The position numbers and the translations under genes were made by a program. A stretch of 64,000 bases of DNA from a bacterium 0.1xD8-71 (GTDB taxonomy: Bacteria; Bacillota; Clostridia; Lachnospirales; Lachnospiraceae), in contig RAYR01000014.1 of assembly GCA_003612405.1 (NCBI GenBank), positions 109,131 to 173,130 on the forward strand, given 5' to 3'. This document shows, piece by piece, positions 8,676-18,148 of this stretch. Under the pieces are notes generated by a model that had not been told where the DNA came from, made no database searches, and saw only the letters and a program-made list of their open reading frames with translations. Position 1 is the stretch's first letter, and every line of letters begins with the position of its first letter.

Positions 8676-10691
8676 ATGGTTGAATATGAAAAAATAACGA
8701 AAATTCCCTACGGCGGAGACTACAATCCGGAACAGTGGCCGGAAGAGACCTGGGAAGAGGATATGCGGCTTCTGAAACTGGCCCACATCGACATTGTCAC
8801 TCTGAACGTCTTCAGCTGGGCCGCTTTACAATCCGATGAAGACACCTATCATTTTGAGAAGCTGGATAAAATCATGGAACTGGTGCGCAGTCATGGGCTC
8901 AAAGTATGCCTGGCCACATCCACTGGCGCCCATCCTGCCTGGATGGCCAGAAAACACCCCGATATCCTGCGGGTGGAGAGCAACGGCATGAAACGAAAGT
9001 TTGGCGGCAGACACAATTCCTGCCCCAACAGTCCCACCTATCGGAAGTTTGCCCCGGCGCTGGCGGCCAAACTGGCCGAACGCTACAAAGGATATGACAA
9101 TATCGTCTCCTGGCATATCTCCAACGAATACGGCGGGGAATGTTACTGCGAAAACTGTGAGAAAAAGTTCCGGGAATGGCTGAAAGAAAAATATCAGACC
9201 ATCGAAGCGGTGAACCATGCCTGGGATACCGCTTTCTGGGGGCACACTTTCTATGACTTTGAGGACATCGTTGTTCCCAATCAGCTTTCCGAACACTTTA
9301 ACAATGACCGTACCATGTTCCAGGGCATCTCCCTGGACTACAGACGGTTCAACTCCGAAAGCATCTTAAATGCCTACCGTCTGGAATATGACGCCATCCA
9401 TGCCATCACACCGGATATCCCCATCACCACGAATCTGATGGGTACTTATCAACCCCTGGATTATCAGATGTGGGCCAAATACATGGACTTTGTCTCCTGG
9501 GATAACTACCCGGCCAACGATACGCCTCTGGAAGAGACAGCCATGCGCCATGACCTGATGCGCGGCCTAAAGCAGGGCAAACCTTTCGCCCTGATGGAGC
9601 AGACGCCTTCCGTGACCAACTGGCTGCCCTATAATATGCTCAAACGGCCCGGCGTTATGCGGCTGTGGAGTTATCAGGCAGTGGCCCACGGCGCCGATAC
9701 CGTCATGTTCTTCCAGATGAAAAGAAGTATTGGCGCCTGCGAGAAGTACCATGGCGCCGTGATCGACCATGCAGGCCATGAAAATACCCGGGTCTTTCGG
9801 GAAGTCAGTGAACTGGGTGCCGAACTTGATAAGCTGGGAAATAAAACCCTGGGCGCAAGATGCGACGCCAGGACAGCCATTGTCTTTGACTGGGATAACT
9901 GGTGGGCCGTCTCCTACTCCGCAGGTCCTTCTGTCTACCTGGATTACTGTAAAGAAGTACTGCGCTACTATAAGGCGCTCCATAACCTGAATATTCCCGT
10001 GGACATGATTGGTGTGGAGGACGACCTGTCCGCCTATTCCCTGGTGATTGCTCCTGTACTCTATATGGTCAAGACCGGTTATGATGAGAAAATCCGTTCC
10101 TATGTAGAGAACGGCGGCCGTTTCCTGACCACCTTTTTCAGCGGTTATGTGGATGAGCATGATCTGGTGACCGTCGGCGGCTACCCCGGCAGACTGCGGG
10201 ATATCCTGGGCATCTGGGTGGAAGAGGAAGACGCCCTGCCGGAAGATGTGCATAACAGCTTCACCTACCAGGGTAAAACCTATCCTGCCGCCATGCTCTG
10301 TGACCTTCTTCATCCGGAAGGCGCCGAAATTCTTGCGGTCTATGATAAAGACTTCTACGCCGGTATGCCCGTATTGACAAAACATGCCTTTGGCAGAGGC
10401 TTCGGTTACTATGTGGCCACACAGTCAGACGAAGCCTTTTACAGGAATTATCTACAGGAAATCTGTGAGGAAGCCGGCATCAGACCGATTATGGATACGC
10501 CGGATACTGTAGAAGTGACCAGAAGAATCAATAAAGAAGGAACTTTTATTTTTATACTCAATCACGGGGATAAGATTTATCAGACTACGCTTCCTTTTGC
10601 GGGAACTGACCTTCTGAGCGGACAAGTCCATGCTGCTGGTGACAAAATTACAATTGCCCCCATAGATGTGGTGATTCTACAGCTTTCCTGA
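8676..10691 (+). CDS. Beta-galactosidase, glycoside hydrolase family 42
   Basis: Retaining beta-galactosidase of 671 residues, with no signal peptide, so probably cytoplasmic and acting on imported galactosides. The (beta/alpha)8 domain begins PYGGDYNPEQWPEE. The acid/base is Glu151 in SWHISNEYGG and the nucleophile Glu308 in FALMEQTPS. The zinc-site cysteines of the family are present (Cys116, Cys156, Cys158, Cys161). A trimerisation domain and a C-terminal small beta domain (TLPFAGTDLLSG) follow. Length is normal for GH42. AAAGAGG precedes the ATG. Arabinosidase activity also occurs in GH42, so the exact substrate is inferred. No transporter or regulator is adjacent. Confidence 0.95.
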   Translation: MVEYEKITKIPYGGDYNPEQWPEETWEEDMRLLKLAHIDIVTLNVFSWAALQSDEDTYHFEKLDKIMELVRSHGLKVCLATSTGAHPAWMARKHPDILRVESNGMKRKFGGRHNSCPNSPTYRKFAPALAAKLAERYKGYDNIVSWHISNEYGGECYCENCEKKFREWLKEKYQTIEAVNHAWDTAFWGHTFYDFEDIVVPNQLSEHFNNDRTMFQGISLDYRRFNSESILNAYRLEYDAIHAITPDIPITTNLMGTYQPLDYQMWAKYMDFVSWDNYPANDTPLEETAMRHDLMRGLKQGKPFALMEQTPSVTNWLPYNMLKRPGVMRLWSYQAVAHGADTVMFFQMKRSIGACEKYHGAVIDHAGHENTRVFREVSELGAELDKLGNKTLGARCDARTAIVFDWDNWWAVSYSAGPSVYLDYCKEVLRYYKALHNLNIPVDMIGVEDDLSAYSLVIAPVLYMVKTGYDEKIRSYVENGGRFLTTFFSGYVDEHDLVTVGGYPGRLRDILGIWVEEEDALPEDVHNSFTYQGKTYPAAMLCDLLHPEGAEILAVYDKDFYAGMPVLTKHAFGRGFGYYVATQSDEAFYRNYLQEICEEAGIRPIMDTPDTVEVTRRINKEGTFIFILNHGDKIYQTTLPFAGTDLLSGQVHAAGDKITIAPIDVVILQLS

Positions 10692-10716
10692 AATAATGTA
10701 TCTATATGACAGTACT

Positions 10717-10753
10717 AAAATAAGCAGGCGGGAATCTAAATCTTCCCGCCTGC
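10717..10753 (-). terminator. Terminator of the surface protein-sortase operon
   Basis: Perfect 11-bp stem (10724-10734 with 10743-10753), an 8-nt loop, and on the minus strand a T-rich tail (TTATTTTAG). It lies between the convergent GH42 and sortase genes. On the plus strand the T-run is missing, so it mainly serves the sortase operon. Confidence 0.8.
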
Positions 10754-10758
10754 CTGTG

Positions 10759-11667
10759 CTATCTGATCCTCTTTGCCACCACCACAAACCGTCCGTCCTG
10801 CACATGATATGCACATGTCGATAAGGTCAGAAACGTATCTCCAAACTTCGCCTCCACACCCGTATCATATAGAGAAAGTTCTTTGATATTATTATAAAAA
10901 TCATCAAATTCCGCCTGCGTCCCCGCCTCGTAGAACTGATAATACTTAAACACATCGTCTTCCGCATTATAGACCTGTGACCGGAATACCGCTATCACAT
11001 CATAAGCACGCTCCTCATAAAGCGTGTCAAAGGAAATTCTGGAATGTTCTTTATAGAAACTCTCCTTCTGGTACAAGTCCAGATCCCCGAACATGGAACC
11101 GTCTTTCATGTTGTGGCCATAGACGATAAAGTTGGTTCCTGTATCCACATCGGCCTGGTTTTTCACATAGAGACATCCGTACTTACTGTCATTCCCATAA
11201 AAATCATGATGCAAATAATATTCGTTATCTGCATTTTGCAGAATGGGATAATCTATCTTCATATCCTCTATGGAAACCCATCCCACCAGGTCGCTGTTTT
11301 CCTGATATATATCCACATATTTGGCCAGCATGACAGGAGATTCAGCGCCTGTTGTCATGCTTTCTTCTGTCTGCGGCACGGCAGATGTTTCCGCATTGTC
11401 CGCCCCTGCCTGCGACATGGCAGACATTTCCACTTTCACTGTCTCTGGCATACCGCCATTTTCCAGGACAGAAACCTCGCCCGTTTCCGACACTTCTCTC
11501 TCCTGTGAAATATGTTCCTTGGACACTTCCGTCATCTTCCGCAGAGCTTCCTGCTGTGCCTTACTCTGCATGGATTCGCGGCATGCCTGCCCGATGGGAA
11601 TCAGACATGCCACAAACACCACCAGACAGACAATCTTAATTATCCGCCTTATTTTTCTATTCTCCAT
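10759..11667 (-). CDS. Class B sortase
   Basis: Cysteine transpeptidase of 302 residues that joins surface proteins to the cell wall. It has an N-terminal membrane anchor (residues 9-25), a Ser/Thr/Glu-rich linker to about residue 120, then the sortase fold. Catalytic residues are the His in FIVYGHNMKDGSMFGDL, Cys285 in TLSTCAYH and Arg293 in DGRFVV; the pattern fits SrtB. A longer frame reaches 11772, but the ATG at 11667 has GGAAAGAGG in front and gives a clean anchor. Its start overlaps the end of the large surface protein by 11 bp, so the two are translationally coupled and the surface protein is its likely substrate. Confidence 0.93.
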   Translation of the reverse strand: MENRKIRRIIKIVCLVVFVACLIPIGQACRESMQSKAQQEALRKMTEVSKEHISQEREVSETGEVSVLENGGMPETVKVEMSAMSQAGADNAETSAVPQTEESMTTGAESPVMLAKYVDIYQENSDLVGWVSIEDMKIDYPILQNADNEYYLHHDFYGNDSKYGCLYVKNQADVDTGTNFIVYGHNMKDGSMFGDLDLYQKESFYKEHSRISFDTLYEERAYDVIAVFRSQVYNAEDDVFKYYQFYEAGTQAEFDDFYNNIKELSLYDTGVEAKFGDTFLTLSTCAYHVQDGRFVVVAKRIR

Positions 11668-14600
11668 AAACCTCTTTCCACTCCACAGCCGTCTGTTTAC
11701 CGATACTGTGATAGTAAACCAAAAGCACAAAAATTGCAACAAGAGCAAGCAGTCTGCGTATTCTGCCGCCATGTTTTGCCCAGCTGATCATTCTCGACAC
11801 AAGTTCCTTCTTAGTCTCCTCACTCATACCATATCTGCGGTCTGTAAAGTATAACAGCAGATAGGTGAGACCAGAGATCATGGCAAGTGTTGCACACAAT
11901 TCTATCGGCGTATTATCCTGTGTCTTTGGCTCGTTATCTCTTGTCTGTGACGCTTTACCGGCTGCCGGCCCGACCGTAGCCGTGTCATCCGCTTTTGCCA
12001 CATCCTGATAGACGATCGCATATGTGGAGAAACGATCCGTGGCAATGGAGATCGTATCCGCGCCGGTATCCAGATCATTCAGGATATCTGTCTTGCCGTC
12101 ATGTACCCGGATAACAGCAAATACTCTTGTCTTACTGACATCTGTATTCCGCAGCCTCTCCGGCACAGCCATCGTCACAATAACTTTATCTGATGTCCTG
12201 GTGATATCGGTGCGCTGCATCCCCACCAGCTTATACAGACTGATATCCAGATACTGCCCAAGGGTAAAGCCCGGCAGGGATCTGTTCAGTGCCGCTTCCA
12301 CCAATGCCTTATCTGCACTGCTTACAGTGTCAGCAGCATCCTTCACATCCAGAACAAGTCTTGTATCCACGCCTCCTGCCACCAGCTGCTTCTCTGTCTC
12401 ATTCAAAAGCATGTCTGCCAGTTGTGCCAGAGGCGTTGCTATGATGGTATCAAAGGTATCCTCCGCCTTGACATGTACTTCCTTGCGAAGTAATCCCTGA
12501 TTTTCACTCTTTACCCTGGTCTGCGCCGTGGCAGGATCATAATTACCATTCCCGCCCGGATTGCGGCTTGCTGCGGATATCGTGCCATCCGCTGTGCCGC
12601 CCCCGCCAGAACCATTGCTGCTGCCGTCAGTACCTGTGTTATCTCCGGCCGGTATGCCGCCGCCATTACCGGTATGATTGCTTCCACTCGATCCGTTGCT
12701 GCCAGTGTTATTTCCGCCTGAACCGCCGCCTTGATTATCGCCGGTATTGTCACCGCCTGTCCCGGTGGCGGGGATTGCCTCCGTCCGCATGATACGGCCG
12801 CATACATTACACTTATAGGTTCTTGTCCCTTCTGTAGTCTGTGTAGGCGCTGTCGTCACCGTTCCGCTATCTTCCACATGCTGTGCGATATTCTGCCTGT
12901 CACCACACCCAAGACACTCACGCCAATGGTTTGCAGCATCCGATTTCCAAGCGGTTCCATAGTCATGGATATGGCCGGGCGGCAGTTTGTCGATTGTCTC
13001 CGTCCGCATCACATGACTGCACACACTGCACTTATAGGTTCTTACACCTTCTGTAGTCTGTGTAGGCGCTGTCGTCACCGTTCCGTCATCTTCCGTATGC
13101 ACCGCATATCCCTGTTTATCCACATTCTCTGTGATGGAACAGTCCGCCGCCTCGCAGTTATGCCAGTGATGGGTTTCATTGTCTGTCCAGGCATCCGCCC
13201 ATTGATGTTCATGGGATGCCGCCTTAGTTCCCAGGTAGAGATTCCTGCCGGTCCCCGGCGCAGTTCCAAATACTAAGTCATAATCGGTTCCGGAAAGCAT
13301 AAACACTGCCGGATCCAGTGTAATCGAATCGCCTGCCGGGCAGACAATCAGGGTTCCCTCCTGATTCACATTTTCCACATTGATCGGAATATTACTGCCT
13401 GTCACCGCGCCAATCTGTGTGACTGCCTCCCCGGTTCTCAATACGATTCTGCCATCCGCTCCAAAAACCGGGCTTCCCTCAATCCGAAGCTCTGAGGCTT
13501 CTGTGGGTGCCGCAACACCTCCATTGCGAAGCATAACCATTCCGTTTATTGTACCGCCGTGAATGGAAATGCTTCCCCGCTTCCATGACTTCTCCTCGGA
13601 AGAATTCTTATCAGCCTTTCCGATAACCACCTTCCCGGCGGAACCACTTGCTATATCAATGGAAACACTGCCGGCCTTATCTGCCCATACACCAATCAAC
13701 TGGCCGCCGATTGTTCCGCCATTGACAACCACCGAAACATCTTCCACATAAGCGTTCTGTACACCGATTACAGAACCTTGGATTGCTCCGCCCACAGCCC
13801 GTATCTCCACAGCCGGAGCATGGGACCCAGCACTCGTGATACCCTGCACAAAACCGTCTACAGTACCTCCCTGAATATCAACGGTAACTTTCTGTCGAAA
13901 ATCAGTTGAAAACTGATCTGCATACACCGACCCTTTGATATGACCACTTTTCAGAGTGACAAGGGAAGTTCCTGTTATCACATTGTCAGGCTGCTGTCCG
14001 CCAATAAAGATACCATCATAGCCGCCGCCAGATCCGATGCTGGCATTTCCCTCCACCGTAATATTAATATTCCCATCTATTGTAATATCAGGGTTTTCAG
14101 CACCGCCATACACGGCTTCACTCACCGCCGCATCGCCGCCGATTACTATATTCACATTGCCGACCATATCCTCGGCACCGGCAGACCTTATCTGTCCCAC
14201 AGTACCGCCTGTCATATGAAAATCAAAGTTTCCATGCAATGCTCCTGCAAAAGCAGCCTGAACCTGCTTAACATTCCCGCCCGTCATGGCAATCCTGCTG
14301 TCTCCGGTATAATCTCCACTAAGGTTCGCGCCATATATTATAGACTTACTAAGATCATAACCCTCATCCAGGCTGCCTGTTTCACTCTGAAGTTCTATCA
14401 GGTTTTCTCCTGCATCCACTTCCCCGTTACCGTTTGCATCATGATAGAGCTTCGTCTTACCCGCATCAGCACCCTCTGTCACAACCACCGGTGTGCCGTT
14501 TAACACAATCCAACCTTTTACAGAATTATCAATATTTACGTCCGCCCGGCCCACTGCCCGCATCGACATCATAGCAGCCTGCGCCGTCCAGCTGGCATAT

Positions 14601-15493
14601 ACAGTCCTGGCGTCTGCAATCTCTTGGGTAAAGTCAAAGACTTCATCTCCTCCCTCTGCCGTCACCCAGCCGTCAAACTGATAGCCTTCCCTCACGGGAT
14701 CTGACGGTTTTACAGCTTCCGCCTTCCCGTCCAGGGCATAGTCCACAAAATATTTCTCCCCCTCATTTATAAATGTCACCGCATAAAAAGAACAGGGCCC
14801 AAAAGTCTGCTCCTCTCCCTTGTACACGGTATAATCCCCTATCTGTATCTGATTTCTATATACATAAACATGGCTCGTCCACCGGGCATCCTCTTCCTGT
14901 GTCAGAAACCCATTCACGGTGGCGCTAAGTGTGATTTCCGTATAGTCACCCTTATCCTCTGTTTCCGTTGTACAGGACAATGTTCCGTCTTCGCCTGCCA
15001 ATTCCAGAGTTCCAAACGAATCTGCATCATATCCATATACCTGGAACACGATGCTTACTTTCGCCTCTTCTTCGGAAGTCCCCGTTTCCGTGGATTCCTC
15101 CGGATTCTTTTCCTCGCCTTCTACCAGGGTATCATTCTGCCCCGGCAAATTTTGATCCGGAAGGTCTGTCGGATCTCCCGGTTCATTTCCGTCCTGCGTT
15201 CCTGTCGGGTCTCCCGGTTCATTTCCATCCGGCGTTCCCGTAAAATCTCCCGTTCCGTTTTCATCCGGTGTTCCTGTCGAATCTCCCGGTTCATTTCCAC
15301 CCGGCATCCCTACCGGGTCTCCTGTCATATTCCTGCCATCAGTTACTGTATCCGCTTTTTCATCCTGCCCTTCGACATTCTCCTGCGCGAACACATACAT
15401 CGGTACTGCGTTAGCCGTCATTCCAACCACCAACACGGCCGAAAGCAGCATGGCCATAGCTCGTTGTAACAGGCTGCCCTTTTGTCTCTTCAT
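11657..15493 (-). CDS. Large surface protein with InlB-type repeat and unusual C-terminal anchor
   Basis: Secreted, wall-associated protein of 1278 residues. In order: signal peptide (cleavage probably after VFAQ near residue 37); acidic Pro/Gly/Thr repeats (55-114); an InlB/Flg_new-type beta-repeat (about 238-304, VREGYQFDGWV...YASW); a long region of short Gly-rich beta repeats resembling a beta-helix (about 310-790); two CxxC modules (HxH...CxxC); a Gly/Ser/Asn-rich linker; a beta-rich domain; then PKTQD near 1189. After PKTQD come a hydrophobic segment, DRR, about 35 charged residues, a second hydrophobic segment (LLALVAIFVLLVYY) and a short tail. Sorting signals normally end soon after one segment and read PKTG or NPQTN. 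The start at 15493 has GGAGG eight bases upstream; an extended -10 (TGCTATACT) lies at 15550-15558. Confidence 0.88.
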   Translation of the reverse strand: MKRQKGSLLQRAMAMLLSAVLVVGMTANAVPMYVFAQENVEGQDEKADTVTDGRNMTGDPVGMPGGNEPGDSTGTPDENGTGDFTGTPDGNEPGDPTGTQDGNEPGDPTDLPDQNLPGQNDTLVEGEEKNPEESTETGTSEEEAKVSIVFQVYGYDADSFGTLELAGEDGTLSCTTETEDKGDYTEITLSATVNGFLTQEEDARWTSHVYVYRNQIQIGDYTVYKGEEQTFGPCSFYAVTFINEGEKYFVDYALDGKAEAVKPSDPVREGYQFDGWVTAEGGDEVFDFTQEIADARTVYASWTAQAAMMSMRAVGRADVNIDNSVKGWIVLNGTPVVVTEGADAGKTKLYHDANGNGEVDAGENLIELQSETGSLDEGYDLSKSIIYGANLSGDYTGDSRIAMTGGNVKQVQAAFAGALHGNFDFHMTGGTVGQIRSAGAEDMVGNVNIVIGGDAAVSEAVYGGAENPDITIDGNINITVEGNASIGSGGGYDGIFIGGQQPDNVITGTSLVTLKSGHIKGSVYADQFSTDFRQKVTVDIQGGTVDGFVQGITSAGSHAPAVEIRAVGGAIQGSVIGVQNAYVEDVSVVVNGGTIGGQLIGVWADKAGSVSIDIASGSAGKVVIGKADKNSSEEKSWKRGSISIHGGTINGMVMLRNGGVAAPTEASELRIEGSPVFGADGRIVLRTGEAVTQIGAVTGSNIPINVENVNQEGTLIVCPAGDSITLDPAVFMLSGTDYDLVFGTAPGTGRNLYLGTKAASHEHQWADAWTDNETHHWHNCEAADCSITENVDKQGYAVHTEDDGTVTTAPTQTTEGVRTYKCSVCSHVMRTETIDKLPPGHIHDYGTAWKSDAANHWRECLGCGDRQNIAQHVEDSGTVTTAPTQTTEGTRTYKCNVCGRIMRTEAIPATGTGGDNTGDNQGGGSGGNNTGSNGSSGSNHTGNGGGIPAGDNTGTDGSSNGSGGGGTADGTISAASRNPGGNGNYDPATAQTRVKSENQGLLRKEVHVKAEDTFDTIIATPLAQLADMLLNETEKQLVAGGVDTRLVLDVKDAADTVSSADKALVEAALNRSLPGFTLGQYLDISLYKLVGMQRTDITRTSDKVIVTMAVPERLRNTDVSKTRVFAVIRVHDGKTDILNDLDTGADTISIATDRFSTYAIVYQDVAKADDTATVGPAAGKASQTRDNEPKTQDNTPIELCATLAMISGLTYLLLYFTDRRYGMSEETKKELVSRMISWAKHGGRIRRLLALVAIFVLLVYYHSIGKQTAVEWKEVYGE
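12774..13102 (-). repeat. Two-copy CxxC module repeat inside the surface protein
   Basis: Two copies (12774-12883 and 12993-13102), offset 219 bp, encode nearly the same peptide: TVTTAPTQTTEG, RTYKC, a CxxC pair, then MRTE. Each is preceded by a His/Trp-rich stretch with another Cys pair (HWHNCEAADC, HWRECLGC). The cysteines could bind zinc or form disulfides outside the cell. The DNA copies are close enough to suggest recent duplication or gene conversion. Confidence 0.8.
15152..15331 (-). repeat. Five 36-bp tandem repeats coding NEPGDPTGTPDG
   Basis: Five 12-residue units (consensus NEPGDPTGTPDG) follow the signal peptide of the surface protein. Such acidic Pro-rich tracts are usually extended spacers. 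A 36-bp unit is prone to copy-number change, so the length may vary between strains. Confidence 0.85.
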
Positions 15494-15672
15494 TATATTT
15501 TCCTCCATTTCGTTCCCTGATACCTCTGTCTCAAAATATAATTCATCATAGTATAGCAGAAAAACTTCGGAAAAATATAAATATGGAATACTTTGTATTT
15601 TTGGGGGTATGATTTGTAAGATATACGCCAAAAAAGTCGATTGCAGACTGAGATTCCCGTTTTGTAAGCGCC

Positions 15673-17316
15673 CTACAACAGACTGTCGAGTACTCCTTTG
15701 ATTCCTTTTTCATCATACAGATTCTTATAAACCGCCACTTCCCCCTGAATCAGCTCGTCAATGACCCGCATCCCCAGAAGTTCCACCGGCGCCTTGTCAT
15801 CCGTCATGATACGTTCCCCTGCTTCATATACCGTCAGGTTATCCGAAACGGCGCCCATCATGGCATAGAGCCCCTCATCCGTAATCTTCTCCCGGTGAAG
15901 ATGCAGATTCTCAAGCATCTGTGGATTATTGGAGGCAAAAAGCTCTCTGTTCGTAGAACCTTTGACATCCACTGTGTACACTTCTCCAAACACACTGCTG
16001 ATGGTATCCGCCAGGTAAGCGTTGATGCTGTCTTCGCCGCTGCCCCGCATATTCATATTCACCACCATCACGCCATCTTCTGTCAGATGGTCTCTCACCA
16101 GTGTAAAGAATTCTGTAGAGGACATCTGAAAGGGAATCGTGATATCCTGGTAAGCATCTACCATGATCACATCATATTTCCCGTCAATGGCATTCAGGTA
16201 GGCCCGCCCGTCATAGGTAGTGACTTTCACATCCTCCGGCAATTCAAAATACGCTCTCGCCAGATCCGTGATCTTCTCATCAATCTCCACACCTTCCACT
16301 GCCATATTCCCATAATACCTGCGGCACTGGTTGGCGTAAGTACCCGTCCCCATGCCAAGAATCAGCGTATTACAGTCTGCCGGATTTTCCTGCCCCGTCA
16401 TCAACGGTGCCGCCATGGCATAATCATAATACATGCCGGTAAGTTCTTCCCCTTTCATGAGAATGGACTGCACACCGAATAAAACATTTGTCGATAATAT
16501 GACACTTCTGTCGTTTTCTTTGACCTGCAAATAGTTATAGACGGATTCTCCCTCATAGGTCAGATCACTCTCCCAGAAAGCAAAGCTGTTGGAAGTACCG
16601 AAGATACAGCACAGAACAAAAAGCACAGCTGTAGCCGCACATTTGCGCAGTCCTCTTTTGACGCTGACAAAATAAAGCAGGCTTAAGATCAATAATATTC
16701 CCGCAAAAATAAGAAAGGTCACAGAAGTGCCTACTGCCGGAATGGAGATAAAGGTAGGCACAAAGGTCCCGATAATACTGCCGATGGTATTAAATGCACC
16801 TAACGTCCCCACAATCCTGCCGCTGTCATCCAGGCTGTCCACCGAATACTTGGCCAGGGATGGTGTCACCGTTCCCAGCAGAAAGAGCGGAAATACAAAG
16901 ATTACCATACAGGCTGCAAAAGCCGCCCAGATCAGGAAATTCGTGTTGACTGCAAAGATTAAAAGAGCCGAAATACCCAGCACAATGTATTTCCCCACCA
17001 CCGGAATGGCCGCAATCCAGACCGCCGCTATCAGAATACGCACGTACAGCTTGTCCGGATTGGGATTTTTATCTGCACTGCGCCCTCCGTAAATGTTGCC
17101 CAGGGCCATGGCAATCATAATCGTACCAATAATGATCGTCCACACAATCTGTGAAGAACTGAAATACGGCGCAAGCAGTCTGCTGGCCCCCAGTTCCACC
17201 GCCATCACAGACATCCCCGCAAAAAATTCCGTCAGATACAAAAATACTTTATTTTTTAATATAGAAGAAGCGTTCATTCCTCTCTCCATTCCGGAGTATT
17301 CTTCATCATACTCCAA
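15673..17316 (-). CDS. Spermidine synthase-like protein fused to a membrane domain
   Basis: Protein of up to 547 residues. The N-terminal half holds several hydrophobic segments (AGMSVMAVELGASRLLAPYF, typical of membrane-fused SpeE-like proteins). The C-terminal half has the SAM-dependent spermidine-synthase fold: NTLILGMGTGTYANQCR for cofactor, GVEIDEKITDLA and VIMVDAYQD. Enzymes of this fused type are widespread and mostly uncharacterised; true aminopropyl transfer is not assured. No speA, speD or speB homologue is near. Start is uncertain: the TTG at 17316 has GGCGGAG nine bases upstream, while ATGs at 17289 and 17277 have poorer spacing. It lies directly behind the mannitol-dehydrogenase remnant. 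Confidence 0.8.
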   Translation of the reverse strand: MEYDEEYSGMERGMNASSILKNKVFLYLTEFFAGMSVMAVELGASRLLAPYFSSSQIVWTIIIGTIMIAMALGNIYGGRSADKNPNPDKLYVRILIAAVWIAAIPVVGKYIVLGISALLIFAVNTNFLIWAAFAACMVIFVFPLFLLGTVTPSLAKYSVDSLDDSGRIVGTLGAFNTIGSIIGTFVPTFISIPAVGTSVTFLIFAGILLILSLLYFVSVKRGLRKCAATAVLFVLCCIFGTSNSFAFWESDLTYEGESVYNYLQVKENDRSVILSTNVLFGVQSILMKGEELTGMYYDYAMAAPLMTGQENPADCNTLILGMGTGTYANQCRRYYGNMAVEGVEIDEKITDLARAYFELPEDVKVTTYDGRAYLNAIDGKYDVIMVDAYQDITIPFQMSSTEFFTLVRDHLTEDGVMVVNMNMRGSGEDSINAYLADTISSVFGEVYTVDVKGSTNRELFASNNPQMLENLHLHREKITDEGLYAMMGAVSDNLTVYEAGERIMTDDKAPVELLGMRVIDELIQGEVAVYKNLYDEKGIKGVLDSLL

Positions 17317-17317
17317 T

Positions 17318-18003
17318 TTATTTTTCTCCGCCTACATATTTATGTACGGTTGCTTTGACAGCACCGGGGCCGGCAAGCATTTCCCGAAACATTGTTTCGA
17401 TCTTTTCAGCAACGATATCCTTTAACTGTTCCTGTATTTCCTCCTTCATCGGATCGGGCGCCAGCTCATATCTGTTTCCCGCATCGTCCACGGCCAGCGC
17501 TTCTAAGTCATCCGCAATCTGCTCACTGGGACGCGGCGTTATTTTGTCAATCATGGTCCACGGAAAAGCAACCGTTTCTTCGTCCCTTACATAAGCCGCA
17601 AACCCTTCCTCCACAAAACCTGCTTTCTGCCACTGCTCTGTCATGGTCAATACAGATTCACGCAGTTTGGCAGCCTTCTGGGGACCATTCTGGATATTAG
17701 CTTCCACCAAAGGATACCAGGGTTCCATTGCTCCGGAACGCAGGACTGCGCTTTGACTGCTTCCGCCACCTCATAATCAAATGTCTCAACACAGGTAATC
17801 CCCCGGTCCATTGCCCCTGCCTCCAGCAGAGCATCTGCAATGCCGCCGATAAAGATTCAAAAAATATTTCCAATCCCAAAGTGCACCCATCCCGGTTCCT
17901 CTTTCGCCTTTTGCGAAACCGCTTCCACATCGTATCCCGGAAGTGTGATTCCTGCCTTTTCCCAGGGTTCGTGATTTTTAATTCCCTTGATTGTTAATCT
18001 CAT
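17318..18003 (-). pseudogene. Decayed mannitol dehydrogenase-family gene
   Basis: Remnant of a mannitol dehydrogenase/fructuronate reductase-type NAD enzyme. It starts well (ATG at 18003 after AGGGAGGG), and its N-terminus reads GWVHFGIGNIF as in the family. An in-frame TGA at codon 49 (17857-17859) stands where family members have Arg (GNIFRGF), fitting a CGA to TGA change. The frame continues to CVETFDYEVAEAV, then large parts of the Rossmann domain are missing. The rest is in another frame, with AFPWTMIDKITPRP and a C-terminal piece like family ends (DDAGNRYELAPDPM). Total length is 686 bp against roughly 1.5 kb for an intact gene. The last 136-codon open frame should not be read as a separate functional gene. 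Confidence 0.85.
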
Positions 18004-18090
18004 GCTGCCCTCCCTATGAAGTTTTACTCGCACTGATGTATCAATTATAAATATACTTTATATCTGTTGTCAAAAAATATTTCCATATAG

Positions 18091-18128
18091 AAAAAGACAG
18101 CACTTTCCATTTCGGTAAAATGCTGTCT
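18091..18128 (-). terminator. Terminator after the DUF3794-LysM gene
   Basis: Stem AGACAGCA...TGCTGTCT extended by TTT/AAA with one bulge (18095-18106 with 18118-18128), followed on the minus strand by TTTTT. It lies 20 bp past the stop at 18149. Confidence 0.75.
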
Positions 18129-18148
18129 CATCATTCCTATTATCCTGT

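Noticed and set aside
9567..10385. Minus-strand open frame (272 codons) over the GH42 gene
   Set aside because: Shadow of a catalytically complete GH42; composition is that of reversed codons.
17318..17728. Separate 136-residue gene
   Set aside because: It is the 3' part of the mannitol-dehydrogenase pseudogene, containing family motifs out of context.
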